Source: Roseiarcus sp052147395
GTDB lineage: Bacteria > Pseudomonadota > Alphaproteobacteria > Rhizobiales > Beijerinckiaceae
Length of the DNA stretch: 12,092 bases
Direction of reading: 5' to 3'
Assembly (NCBI GenBank): GCA_052147395.1
Contig: JBKQKS010000344.1
Coordinates: 1 to 12,092 of the forward strand
Position numbers and translations under genes: made by a program. Shown here piece after piece: positions 1 through 5,971 of the stretch; the first letter of the stretch is position 1; each line of letters opens with the position of its first letter. The notes beneath the pieces were generated by a model. That model saw only the letters and a program-made list of their open reading frames with translations. It was not told the DNA's origin and did not search any database.

Positions 1-342
1 TACCTCCTTCAATCGCTGTTGCGCCAAGGCCAATTCACCGGCGGGTGTCGCCTGCGTCTTCTTGATGAATGCGGTCAGCGCGATCAGCATGCCGTCATGA
101 AAACCGAACAGCACGCGCGCTTCGCGGCGGCTCGGCAAGGACGAACGCACTTCCCAAAGCCCTTTTCCGAGCGGGCGGCATACCGGCAAGCCGACAGGCC
201 AGCCAAATTGCGCCTTGGCGATGTCGCGCCCGACAATCCGCTGATCCTGGCGCGGCAACTCGTTCAGCCCGTCCCGCACCGGCTCGTGACCGGCGGCGGA
301 TTTCCAGAACACCAAGGGTATGGGTTTCAAGCGTTCGATCAT
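1..342 (-). CDS. RelE/HigB-type toxin, phage Gp49-like (partial, 3' end off window)
   Basis: Read on the minus strand from the ATG at 342, the frame is open to the window edge and gives 114 residues without a stop. The N-terminus is MIERLKPIPLVFWKSAAGHE; the middle has GLWEVRSSLPSRREARVLFG, followed by a hydrophobic strand (MLIALTAFIKK) and a Lys/Gln/Glu-rich helix ending in LALAQQRLKEV. This order (WEVR-S--P---EARVLF-, then hydrophobic strand, then FIKKTQ-TP--EL--A) is the hallmark of the phage-derived Gp49-like / HigB branch of RelE-ParE toxins, which cut mRNA, usually at the ribosome. Family members are about 110-120 residues, so only a few residues should be missing. HigB genes normally precede the antitoxin, so an XRE-type HigA antitoxin is expected just left of the window; that is inference. 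No good Shine-Dalgarno precedes the ATG. The alternative ATG at 350 reaches a stop after three codons. Confidence 0.85.
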   Translation of the reverse strand, partial: MIERLKPIPLVFWKSAAGHEPVRDGLNELPRQDQRIVGRDIAKAQFGWPVGLPVCRPLGKGLWEVRSSLPSRREARVLFGFHDGMLIALTAFIKKTQATPAGELALAQQRLKEV

Positions 343-351
343 TCAAACATC

Positions 352-380
352 ACTGTATCATTTTTGGTACAACACGGCAA
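352..380 (-). promoter_or_regulatory. Promoter of the toxin gene
   Basis: On the minus strand TTGCCG (380-375) lies 17 bases before TACAGT (357-352), the latter preceded by TGA as an extended -10. A start site around 345 would leave only three or four bases before the ATG at 342, which fits the lack of a ribosome binding site and suggests a near-leaderless mRNA. The match was judged by eye only. Confidence 0.4.
354..371. promoter_or_regulatory. Imperfect palindrome, probable toxin-antitoxin autoregulation operator
   Basis: TGTATCATTTTTGGTACA is a dyad with arms TGTAnCA / TGnTACA (12 of 18 positions symmetric) around a four-base AT centre. It covers the spacer and -10 of the toxin promoter. 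HigBA-type operons are typically repressed by the antitoxin bound at such a site, so an operator role is likely but inferred. Confidence 0.5.
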
Positions 381-467
381 GGTGCGGTCATGCGAAAAGC
401 GCAATCTTTCTCCTCCTATAATCTGCGCCGGACAAGCCCTTGTTTTTTCAGGGCGTTGGGCATCGTG

Positions 468-482
468 CAGAATTCTTGATTT
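468..482 (+). repeat. 15-base direct repeat, copy 1
   Basis: CAGAATTCTTGATTT occurs here and again at 11087-11101 in the same orientation. Here it sits inside a small inverted repeat (GCAGAA 467-472 / TTCTGC 481-486). The copies lie next to the two accessory ends of the window. It may be a fragment of an interspersed repeat or chance. Confidence 0.4.
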
Positions 483-574
483 CTGCGCCATGCTAAAGTT
501 CCGCAAAGGGTCGAGTCCAGCCGCTGAGCTGCCGATCCAGGCGGGCGCCAAGCGTCGGATTCTGATCACTGGGT

Positions 575-598
575 CTTCGATAAAGCGCGCTTTCGAAG
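575..598. repeat. Palindrome with AAAGCGCGCTTT core
   Basis: A perfect 12-base palindrome AAAGCGCGCTTT (582-593) is flanked by CTTCG (575-579) and CGAAG (594-598), giving a near-perfect 24-base dyad with one two-base interruption. No T-run follows it on either strand, so it looks more like a protein-binding site or repeat fragment than a terminator. Confidence 0.45.
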
Positions 599-750
599 TC
601 CCGGAGTTGCGCCGTCCGCCGCTCGCCAGCCTCCCGGCACCCCGATATCCCTGGCGCGAATTTCCCGCCCCGGATGGCGAGGCGGAAGCGCTGGACTTTT
701 GCGCTCTTCGGACGTTGAATTGAAACCGACGGGAAGACCGACGCTCAGCC

Positions 751-1452
751 ATGGCCATCCGCTTGATCTGCCTCGACGCCGACGACACGCTCTGGGGTCA
801 CGAAACCTACTATCAGGAGGCGGCGCGCCGTTATGGCGAGCTGCTGGCGCCGTTCGCCGACCCGGCTGTCTCCGCCGAGCGGCTCGACGCCATCGAGGGC
901 CGCAACCTGCAGATCTACGGCTATGGCGTCAAAGGCTTCATCATAACGATGCTGGAGACGGCGCTGGAGATCGCCGGCGACGGTCTCACGGCGACGATGA
1001 CGCGCGCGATCCTCGACATCGGCCGCGACCTCATGCAGCACCCGATCGAGCTGCTGCCGGGCGTCGCCGAGGCGCTCGCGCCGCTCGCCGAGCGCGCGCC
1101 GCTGGCGCTGGTCACCAAGGGCGACCTGTTCCACCAGGAGATGAAGCTCGCGGCCTCCGGCGTAGGCGACCGCTTCGCCAGCGTCGAGATCGTGAGCGAG
1201 AAGACCGCCGAGACCTATCAGCGCATCTTCGTCCGCCACAATGTCGCGCCCGCCGAGGCGGTGATGGCTGGCAATTCGTTGCGCTCCGACATCTGGCCGG
1301 CGCTGCAGGCGGGCGCCTGGGCGGTGCACATTCCGCATGAATTCGAGTGGGCGCGGGAGCGCGCCGAAGACGCCCACGGGCATCCCAGGTTCGCGCGGTT
1401 GAAGTCGCTGAGCGACCTGCCGGCCCTCGTCGACCGCATCGCAACGCAGTGA
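751..1452 (+). CDS. HAD-superfamily hydrolase (probable phosphatase)
   Basis: The product is 233 residues with all four haloacid dehalogenase motifs. Motif I is LDADDTLW, with nucleophile D9 and acid/base D11. Motif II is LVTKGD with T122. Motif III is SEKTAETY with K151. Motif IV is GNSLRSDIWPAL with D180, which helps bind magnesium. The segment between motifs I and II (about residues 16-100) is a helical cap of the C1 type, so this is most like the HAD-IA / COG1011 group of small-molecule phosphatases. The substrate cannot be read from the sequence. The ATG at 751 is the natural start because motif I follows within ten residues. The ribosome binding site is weak. The gene appears monocistronic, with a hairpin-bearing spacer after it. 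GC and codon use match the core genes of the window. Confidence 0.9.
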   Translation: MAIRLICLDADDTLWGHETYYQEAARRYGELLAPFADPAVSAERLDAIEGRNLQIYGYGVKGFIITMLETALEIAGDGLTATMTRAILDIGRDLMQHPIELLPGVAEALAPLAERAPLALVTKGDLFHQEMKLAASGVGDRFASVEIVSEKTAETYQRIFVRHNVAPAEAVMAGNSLRSDIWPALQAGAWAVHIPHEFEWARERAEDAHGHPRFARLKSLSDLPALVDRIATQ

Positions 1453-1574
1453 CGGGGACGCCCCGGCTCACTCGGATCCGCCGCTCGCTCTTCCGTTTTC
1501 GAAGGTTTCGACGGTGGCGGCGCGCGGCGCGCGCGGGTTTTGTGGGCTCGCGCCTCGACGTGTGGGCGGGAAAG

Positions 1575-1596
1575 GCGATCACGAGTTTGTGATCGC
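1575..1596. promoter_or_regulatory. Perfect inverted repeat upstream of the exported-peptide gene
   Basis: GCGATCAC (1575-1582), a six-base centre GAGTTT, then GTGATCGC (1589-1596): two perfect 8-base arms. It lies 122 bases after the HAD stop and about 95 before the next start. No T-run follows, so a terminator is less likely than an operator. Related GATC half-sites recur at 1650-1660. Confidence 0.45.
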
Positions 1597-1603
1597 GGCC
1601 TCC

Positions 1604-1632
1604 TTGAAGACTTCCCGCGGCGATCCATATTC
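1604..1632 (+). promoter_or_regulatory. Possible promoter of the exported-peptide gene
   Basis: TTGAAG (1604-1609) followed after 17 bases by ATATTC (1627-1632), or after 16 by CATATT. This is a modest sigma-70-like match placed about 60 bases before the ATG at 1692, between two inverted repeats. Confidence 0.3.
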
Positions 1633-1639
1633 GACAATC

Positions 1640-1670
1640 AGTGAGCAACGATCAGTGATCATGGCTCACT
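1640..1670. promoter_or_regulatory. Nested inverted repeats in the leader of the exported-peptide gene
   Basis: AGTGAGC (1640-1646) and GCTCACT (1664-1670) form perfect 7-base arms around a 17-base centre. That centre holds a second dyad, GATCAGTGATC (1650-1660). Its GTGATC matches the arm of the palindrome at 1575-1596. It ends nine bases before the AAGGAG of the gene and could be an operator or a leader stem. Confidence 0.4.
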
Positions 1671-1691
1671 TGAACCTGAAGGAGAAAATAG

Positions 1692-1895
1692 ATGCGTAAC
1701 CTCGTAGCTCTCGGCGCTGCCGCCCTCGTTCTCGCCCTCGGTGTCGCAGAAGCCTCCGCCGTGCCCACCACCGCAGAGGTGTTGAAGAACGTCAACGCCG
1801 GCCAGACGACGTCGTACAGCGGCTTCCAGGCGCTTGCCCAGGCTCCCTGGCAACCTGACGGCCAGTACGTCATTGCGCCCCACCGCGGCAAGTGA
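1692..1895 (+). CDS. Small exported protein, family not recognised
   Basis: A 67-codon gene with an AAGGAG at 1679-1684, seven bases before the ATG, the best ribosome binding site on the plus strand of this window. The product starts MRNLVALGAAALVLALGVA, a short basic N-region and a hydrophobic core, then EASA-VPTT, a good signal peptidase I site near residue 23. The predicted mature peptide is about 44 residues, has no cysteine and is rich in Gln, Ala, Thr and Tyr; it contains NAGQTTSYSGFQALAQ and ends QYVIAPHRGK. It is too short for an enzyme. A role in the periplasm or outside the cell as a signal, envelope component or binding peptide is possible, but nothing shows which. It stands alone: inverted repeats lie upstream and a terminator-like hairpin follows seven bases after the stop. 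This arrangement supports a real, separately regulated gene. Confidence 0.75.
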   Translation: MRNLVALGAAALVLALGVAEASAVPTTAEVLKNVNAGQTTSYSGFQALAQAPWQPDGQYVIAPHRGK

Positions 1896-1901
1896 GTGAT
1901 G

Positions 1902-1920
1902 CCGTTTGCCAGGCGAACGG
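1902..1920 (+). terminator. Probable terminator of the exported-peptide gene
   Basis: CCGTTTGC (1902-1909) pairs with GCGAACGG (1913-1920) as an eight-base stem with one G-T wobble and a three-base loop, followed by TTTGCCCTT. The T-tract is short, but the position just past the stop codon at 1895 fits a Rho-independent terminator. Confidence 0.5.
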
Positions 1921-2024
1921 TTTGCCCTTCGCGCGAGCCCACCCTTTCAATCAAAGAGTTTCGCGCGATGCGTTTCTCAGGATCGCGAGCTGGTCGCTGA
2001 GGAAAACGATTGAAAAGCGATCTA

Positions 2025-2047
2025 GCGCCGGCCCCGAGGGCCGGCGC
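2025..2047. repeat. Very stable GC hairpin
   Basis: GCGCCGGCCC (2025-2034), loop CGA, GGGCCGGCGC (2038-2047): a perfect 10-base stem. AAAAC follows on the plus strand and no T-run follows on either side. It lies between the exported-peptide gene and the tetR promoter and may act as a transcription barrier or be a short palindromic repeat. Confidence 0.5.
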
Positions 2048-2083
2048 AAAACTGCCTCCAGCGACGCCGGCGGCCTCGACCGT

Positions 2084-2112
2084 TTGACAATTTGGCCTTT
2101 TGCGGCCCTAAT
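2084..2112 (+). promoter_or_regulatory. Probable promoter of the TetR-family gene
   Basis: A perfect TTGACA (2084-2089) is followed after 17 bases by CCTAAT (2107-2112), or after 18 by CTAATC. The spacer contains GGCC-N6-GGCC, a small dyad that could be an autoregulatory site. The start codon at 2173 follows about 60 bases later. Confidence 0.45.
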
Positions 2113-2172
2113 CAGGCTTCGACGAGGCGCCAAAACGGCAACAGCCGGTAGAAGGATCCTGGGGCAGTTGCA

Positions 2173-2877
2173 ATGAAAGCATCGATGGAGGAAGCCCCGA
2201 AAGGCCGCAGCTTCGTGGTCTCGCTCGACAACCGCAAGCGCCGCGGCGCCGGTCATGAGCGCGCCGCCGAAATTCTGGATGCCGCCCGTGAATTGTTCCT
2301 CGAATACGGCGTCACCAATGTGACGACGCGCCAGATCGCCGCCAAGGTCGGCATCTCTCAGACCGCCGTCTACAGCCATTTCGCCACCAAGGACGAGATG
2401 CTCGAACGCCTAGCCAACGACGCGTGGCGCGGGCTCGCCAAGGCGTTCGACGAGATCGAACGCAACAGCGCGAACTTCTCGGGACCCGCAGCCAAGCTGC
2501 GCGTGATGCTCGCCGGATTCATGCGATTCTGGCTCGAACATCCCGACGACTTCCGTCTCGTGTTCGCCCGCAAAGCAATGAACACCTGCGAATCCGCGTG
2601 TTCGCAGCAGAGCCCATCGGAGGGCCGCAAGCTGCTCGAGCGGCTCGTTTTCGGCGTCGAGGAGGCCGCTCGCTCGGGCGCCCTCAGGCAGTACGACAGC
2701 GCCTCGACGATGGCGCTCTCCATCTGGGCCGCCATCTCCGGCCTGGTTTCGTTGCGCCTCACCTATCGCGATTTTCCCTGGCCGCCGCGGGACGAGCACA
2801 TCGAGTCGATGCTCGACATGATCTTTTACGGCTGCGTCGAGCAAGCCCCGTGCGTCGCGCCGGCGGCGTTGATCTGA
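2173..2877 (+). CDS. TetR/AcrR-family transcriptional regulator
   Basis: The product is 234 residues. Residues 29-75 are a typical TetR DNA-binding domain: helix 1 AAEILDAARELFLEYGV, then TTRQIAAKVGISQTAVYSHF with the recognition helix at about 62-70, and ATKDEML opening helix 4. The rest is the helical ligand-binding and dimer domain. Its segment at 181-204 (ALSIWAAISGLVSLRL, then YRDFPWP) resembles the WHG-type C-terminal domain, with the usual His absent. TetR proteins are mostly repressors released by a small ligand; the ligand here is unknown. The ATG at 2185 is an alternative start; neither ATG has a strong ribosome binding site, and the first ~28 residues are a basic, probably disordered tail. 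No transporter or enzyme gene lies divergently beside it, so the target is not obvious. The nearest candidates are its own promoter and the exported-peptide gene. Confidence 0.92.
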   Translation: MKASMEEAPKGRSFVVSLDNRKRRGAGHERAAEILDAARELFLEYGVTNVTTRQIAAKVGISQTAVYSHFATKDEMLERLANDAWRGLAKAFDEIERNSANFSGPAAKLRVMLAGFMRFWLEHPDDFRLVFARKAMNTCESACSQQSPSEGRKLLERLVFGVEEAARSGALRQYDSASTMALSIWAAISGLVSLRLTYRDFPWPPRDEHIESMLDMIFYGCVEQAPCVAPAALI

Positions 2878-2969
2878 GACAGAGGTACGTCGCCATGCGC
2901 GTTGGGTTGGCGACGACGCAGTTCGCGCCCGACCCGCCCTCCGGGCCGCCATCCGAAACGCCGACGAAC

Positions 2970-2998
2970 TTGCGCTCGCTCGCGTTCCTGCCTATCTG
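2970..2998 (+). promoter_or_regulatory. Possible promoter of the dnaJ-pmtA-pyrF operon
   Basis: TTGCGC (2970-2975), 17-base spacer, TATCTG (2993-2998), about 75 bases before the dnaJ ATG in the 195-base spacer after tetR. I see no obvious heat-shock (sigma-32) pattern or CIRCE-type repeat here. Confidence 0.3.
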
Positions 2999-3072
2999 AG
3001 GCCAAAACGTCGTGAGGCGAGCGCGGAGTACGCGCGGCGCCGAAAGCTGCGCGTGCGGAGACCTCGGCAGAA

Positions 3073-4200
3073 ATGGCCAAACGCGATTTCTATGAAATCC
3101 TCGGCGTGTCGAAGACCGCTTCCGACGCCGAGATCAAATCCGCGTTCCGCAAAGCGGCGATGCAGTCCCATCCCGACCGCCATCCCGGCGACAAGGAGGC
3201 GGAGACGCGGTTCAAGGAGCTCAACGAAGCCTACCAGCATCTCTCCGACGCGCAGAAGCGCGCGGCTTACGATCGCTACGGCCACGCGGCGTTCGAGCAG
3301 GGCGGCGGCCCCGGCGGCATGAACGACGGCTTCGCCGCCTCGATGTCGGACATTTTCGACGACCTGTTCGGCGATATCATGGGCCGGCGGGGAGGACGGG
3401 GCGGTTCGGGCCGCGAGCGCGGGGCCGACCTGCGCTACAACCTCGAGATCACGCTCGAGGAGGCCTATCGCGGCAAGACTGCGACCCTCAAGATGCCGAC
3501 CCAGGTCGCCTGCGAGACCTGCGGGGGCTCCGGCGCCAAGGCGGGCTCCAGACCGATCACCTGCAAAACCTGCGCCGGCCAGGGAAGGGTGCGCGCGCAA
3601 CAGGGCTTCTTCGCCATCGAGCGCACCTGCCCGACCTGCCACGGACGGGGCCAGATCATCGAGAACCCGTGCGACAAATGTGCGGGCTCCGGCCGGGTCA
3701 CCCGCGAGCGCACGCTGTCGGTCAACGTGCCCGCCGGCGTCGAGGACGGCACCCGCATCCGCTTGAGCGGCGAGGGCGAAGCCGGCATGCGCGGCGGCGC
3801 GACGGGCGATCTCTACATCTTCCTCTCCATCAAGCCGCATCCGTTCTTCCAGCGCGACGGCGCCGATCTCTATTGCCGGGTGCCGATCTCGATGGTGCAA
3901 GCGGCGCTCGGCGGCGAGTTCACGGTGCGCACGCTCGATGGCGGCGACGCCAAGTTGCGCTTCCCCGAGGGAACGCAGTCGGGCCGCCAGCTCAAGGTGC
4001 GCGGCAAGGGCATGCCGGTCCTGCGCTCGCGCGACTACGGCGACCTCTATATCCAGGCGAACGTCGAGACGCCGCAGAACCTCACCCGCCGCCAGCGCGA
4101 GCTGCTTGCCGAATTCGAGGCCGAGTCCTCCAACAAGACGCATCCCGAAAGCGCTGGGTTCTTCAGCAAGATGAAAGAGTTCTTCGAAGGTCTCGGCTGA
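3073..4200 (+). CDS. dnaJ: Chaperone protein DnaJ (Hsp40)
   Basis: The product is 375 residues, the usual length for full type I DnaJ. The J-domain (1-70) begins MAKRDFYEILGVSKTASDAE and has the HPD motif at 33-35 that stimulates the DnaK ATPase. A Gly/Phe-rich linker (about 76-118) follows, with DIFDDLFGDIMG inside it. The zinc domain has all four CxxCxGxG units, with cysteine pairs 147/150, 164/167, 186/189 and 200/203, which bind two zinc ions. The C-terminal substrate-binding beta domains run from about 210 to 350 (GVEDGTRIRLSGEGEAG, then GDLYIFLSIKPHPFFQRDG). DnaJ delivers unfolded clients to DnaK in the cytoplasm. In many relatives dnaK lies directly upstream; here that place is taken by a tetR-type gene. 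It heads an operon with pmtA (16-base gap) and pyrF. The start is fixed by the conserved N-terminus, although the ribosome binding site is poor. Confidence 0.97.
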   Translation: MAKRDFYEILGVSKTASDAEIKSAFRKAAMQSHPDRHPGDKEAETRFKELNEAYQHLSDAQKRAAYDRYGHAAFEQGGGPGGMNDGFAASMSDIFDDLFGDIMGRRGGRGGSGRERGADLRYNLEITLEEAYRGKTATLKMPTQVACETCGGSGAKAGSRPITCKTCAGQGRVRAQQGFFAIERTCPTCHGRGQIIENPCDKCAGSGRVTRERTLSVNVPAGVEDGTRIRLSGEGEAGMRGGATGDLYIFLSIKPHPFFQRDGADLYCRVPISMVQAALGGEFTVRTLDGGDAKLRFPEGTQSGRQLKVRGKGMPVLRSRDYGDLYIQANVETPQNLTRRQRELLAEFEAESSNKTHPESAGFFSKMKEFFEGLG

Positions 4201-4216
4201 GCCGAGCGGGGGCGTG

Positions 4217-5050
4217 ATGGCTCAGAAATTGCCGAAGACGCGGCTCCCACGACCGCGCAGCCGCCCGGCGCCCCTGCTCGGCGATGAGACGGCGTTCCTG
4301 CGCAGGCTCATCGAAAATCCGCGGCTCACCGGCGCCGTCGCGCCCTCGGGGCCGTTCCTCTCGCGCGCGATGGCGCGCGCCGTGGGAGATGTCGGCGAAG
4401 GCCTCGTCGTCGAGCTCGGTCCAGGCACCGGCCCAGTCACCAAGGCGCTCATCGAGCACGGCGTCGCGCGCGAGAATCTCGTGCTCGTCGAATACGATCC
4501 GAGCTTCTGCCGCATGCTCCGTCAGCGCTTCCAGCCCGCGCGGGTGGTGCAGGGCGACGCCTACGATCTCGAGAAAACGCTCGCCGAGTTCGCCGGCGCG
4601 CCGATCGCGGCGATCGTTTCCAGCCTGCCGCTGCTCAACCAGCCGCCGGCGTCACGGGCAAAACTCATCGACGACGCGTTCGCCCTGATGGGACCCGAGG
4701 GCGTATTCGTGCAATTCACCTACGGCCTGGACTCGCCCGCGCCGCGAACAACCTGCGTCAACAAATATTCCGGCCATTGCAGCCCGCCGATCTGGCGCAA
4801 TCTGCCGCCGGCGCGGGTGTGGATCTATCGCGCCGACCCGGGCGGCCGGGTGACGATGCCGCTGCTGGGCAAACTGCGCGACGGCGCCGACAAGCTGGAG
4901 AAACTCATTGCCGAGAAGCGCGACGAGGCGGAGAAGCTGATCCGCCGGCAGCGCGCCAAGATGCGCGCGATGCTCAACCGCGAGGCGGCGGCGCGCCTGC
5001 GACGCCGCGTCGAAGCGCGCCGCGCGCCGCCCTCGGAGCGCCTGCCGTGA
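4217..5050 (+). CDS. pmtA: Phospholipid N-methyltransferase (PmtA family) with C-terminal tail
   Basis: The product is 277 residues from the ATG at 4217; a GTG at 4214 is in frame. It is a class I SAM-dependent methyltransferase with glycine motif VVELGPGTG at 64-72, acidic VEYD at 91-94, and SSLPLLNQP at 135-143 where PmtA enzymes carry their catalytic-loop motif. QFTYGLDSP at 166-174 and RNLPPARVW at 194-202 are also typical of the family. PmtA methylates phosphatidylethanolamine stepwise towards phosphatidylcholine at the inner membrane. Database entries often call this family rRNA adenine methyltransferase; the NxPY motif of those enzymes is absent here. The family usually ends near residue 205-210. 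This protein continues with about 65 highly charged residues (KLRDGADKLEKLIAEKRDEA onwards, then Arg-rich), which look like one long helix. It lies between dnaJ and pyrF, and its TGA overlaps the pyrF start, implying coupled translation. Confidence 0.85.
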   Translation: MAQKLPKTRLPRPRSRPAPLLGDETAFLRRLIENPRLTGAVAPSGPFLSRAMARAVGDVGEGLVVELGPGTGPVTKALIEHGVARENLVLVEYDPSFCRMLRQRFQPARVVQGDAYDLEKTLAEFAGAPIAAIVSSLPLLNQPPASRAKLIDDAFALMGPEGVFVQFTYGLDSPAPRTTCVNKYSGHCSPPIWRNLPPARVWIYRADPGGRVTMPLLGKLRDGADKLEKLIAEKRDEAEKLIRRQRAKMRAMLNREAAARLRRRVEARRAPPSERLP

Positions 5051-5742
5051 CGCCCCGCGAACGCCTGATCGTCGCGCTCGATGCGCAGAGCGTCGCCGAA
5101 GCCGAGCGCTTGGTCGAGGCGCTCGGCGACACCGTCGTGTTCTACAAAGTGGGGATGGAGCTCATCTGTGGCGGCGGAGGCCTCGGCCTCGCCGAGCGGC
5201 TGATCGGCGCGCGCAAAAAAGTGTTCATCGACCTCAAATTGCACGATATCCCCAACACGGTCGAACGCGCGACGGCGCAGATCGCAAAACTCGGCGCGCA
5301 TTTCCTCACCGTGCACGCCTATCCGCAGACGATGCGGGCGGCGGTCGAGGGCGCGCGCGGGTCGGGGCTGAGACTGCTGGGCGTCTCCGTGCTCACCTCG
5401 ATGAACGACGCCGACCTCGCCGAGGCCGGCTATGCGCTCGGGGTCGCCGGGCTCGTCGCCCGTCGCGCGAAACAGGCGGTCGACGCAGGGCTCGCCGGAC
5501 TGGTGAGCAGCGCCGCCGAAGTCGGGGCGCTACGCGCTTTCGTCCCTCCCGGTTTCGCGTTGGTCACGCCCGGCATCCGTCCGCCGAGCGCCGAGGTCGG
5601 CGACCAGAAGCGCGTCGCTACGCCCGACGCCGCGATCCGCGCCGGCGCCGACTATCTCGTCGTCGGCCGCCCCGTCGCCGCCGCCGCCGCGCCGCGCGCC
5701 GCGGCCGAGGCGATCGTTGGGGAGATTGTTGGCGCCGCCTAG
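5047..5742 (+). CDS. pyrF: Orotidine 5'-phosphate decarboxylase
   Basis: The product is 231 residues from a GTG at 5047, the usual size for the bacterial enzyme. The GTG overlaps the pmtA stop (GTGA, 5047-5050), which decides the start; the longer upstream frame runs through pmtA and has no homologous sequence. The active-site pattern is complete: D12 (IVALDAQ), K34 (FYKVGMEL), and the Asp-Lys-Asp cluster D62, K64 and D67 in FIDLKLHDIPNT. The phosphate end is made by VTPGIRPPS and the Arg of DYLVVGRPV near the C-terminus. It decarboxylates OMP to UMP, the last step of de novo pyrimidine synthesis, in the cytoplasm as a TIM-barrel dimer. It is the last gene of the operon; a large palindromic repeat begins 26 bases after its stop. 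Confidence 0.96.
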   Translation: MTPRERLIVALDAQSVAEAERLVEALGDTVVFYKVGMELICGGGGLGLAERLIGARKKVFIDLKLHDIPNTVERATAQIAKLGAHFLTVHAYPQTMRAAVEGARGSGLRLLGVSVLTSMNDADLAEAGYALGVAGLVARRAKQAVDAGLAGLVSSAAEVGALRAFVPPGFALVTPGIRPPSAEVGDQKRVATPDAAIRAGADYLVVGRPVAAAAAPRAAAEAIVGEIVGAA

Positions 5743-5767
5743 AGCGGTTTCCGATCAAACTGAGCCT

Positions 5768-5854
5768 CCGTCAATGCGAGGAGCGCAGCGACGAAGCAAT
5801 CCAGGGGCCGCAGCCCGGCCGCCCTGGATTGCTTCGCTTCGCTCGCAATGACGG
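5768..5854. repeat. Interspersed palindromic repeat (REP/RIP-like), possible pyrF terminator
   Basis: A left arm of 39 bases (from CCGTCAATGCGAGG to GAAGCAATCCAGGG) pairs with a right arm of 33 bases (from CCCTGGATTGCTTCGC to CGCAATGACGG) around a short GC-rich loop at about 5807-5821. The left arm has an extra six or so bases that bulge out. Repeats reading GTCATTGCGAGG...GCAATCCAGG are widely scattered in intergenic regions of Hyphomicrobiales; that attribution is from memory. It sits in the convergent pyrF/smc spacer, where it can fold in either transcript. Confidence 0.75.
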
Positions 5855-5930
5855 CAACGATAATTGACGCACTTATTTGGCTGCGTCGGCTAATCGCCTC
5901 GTTCTCACACGACTCTGCCGAGCGGAAGGA

Positions 5931-5949
5931 GCGAGGTCAGCGACCTCGC
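5931..5949 (-). terminator. Hairpins just past the smc stop, possible terminator
   Basis: GCGAGGTC (5931-5938), loop AGC, GACCTCGC (5942-5949) is a perfect 8-base stem 23 bases beyond the smc stop codon. A second small hairpin, GGCCG-CTG-CGGCC (5957-5969), sits between it and the stop. Neither has a T-tract, so they may slow RNA decay rather than terminate. Confidence 0.35.
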
Positions 5950-5971
5950 CTCCAAGGGCCGCTGCGGCCGG

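Larger units (their letters stand above)
343..750. other. Intergenic region between toxin gene and HAD gene, no convincing gene
   Basis: About 400 bases lie between the divergent starts of the toxin gene (minus) and the HAD gene (plus). Long open frames cross it on both strands, but none has a ribosome binding site, a domain or protein-like composition. Visible items are the toxin operator, a TATAAT on the plus strand at 417-422 without a fitting -35, a small inverted repeat GCAGAA/TTCTGC at 467-486, and a strong palindrome at 575-598. The stretch 580-720 is GC-rich and may be degraded coding sequence or an interspersed repeat; I cannot tell which. Confidence 0.5.

Noticed and set aside
417..422. 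TATAAT on the plus strand as a promoter
   Set aside because: No acceptable -35 box lies 16-18 bases upstream, and no gene begins within 300 bases downstream.
19..788. Open frames on both strands across the left spacer (19-723 plus, 339-788 minus)
   Set aside because: They conflict with the toxin gene or have no ribosome binding site, domain or protein-like composition. The 339-788 frame may read through an interspersed repeat.
1892..2176. 94-codon frame between the exported-peptide gene and tetR
   Set aside because: It runs through a terminator-like hairpin, a 10-base perfect hairpin and a TTGACA promoter. No ribosome binding site or protein-like features.
4777..5046. N-terminal extension of pyrF into pmtA
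   Set aside because: The extra residues are an out-of-frame reading of pmtA. The conserved pyrF N-terminus begins at the GTG at 5047.
5743..5971. CRISPR-like repeat or insertion-sequence ends in the pyrF/smc spacer
   Set aside because: There is one inverted repeat only, with no regularly spaced direct repeats and no transposase frame.
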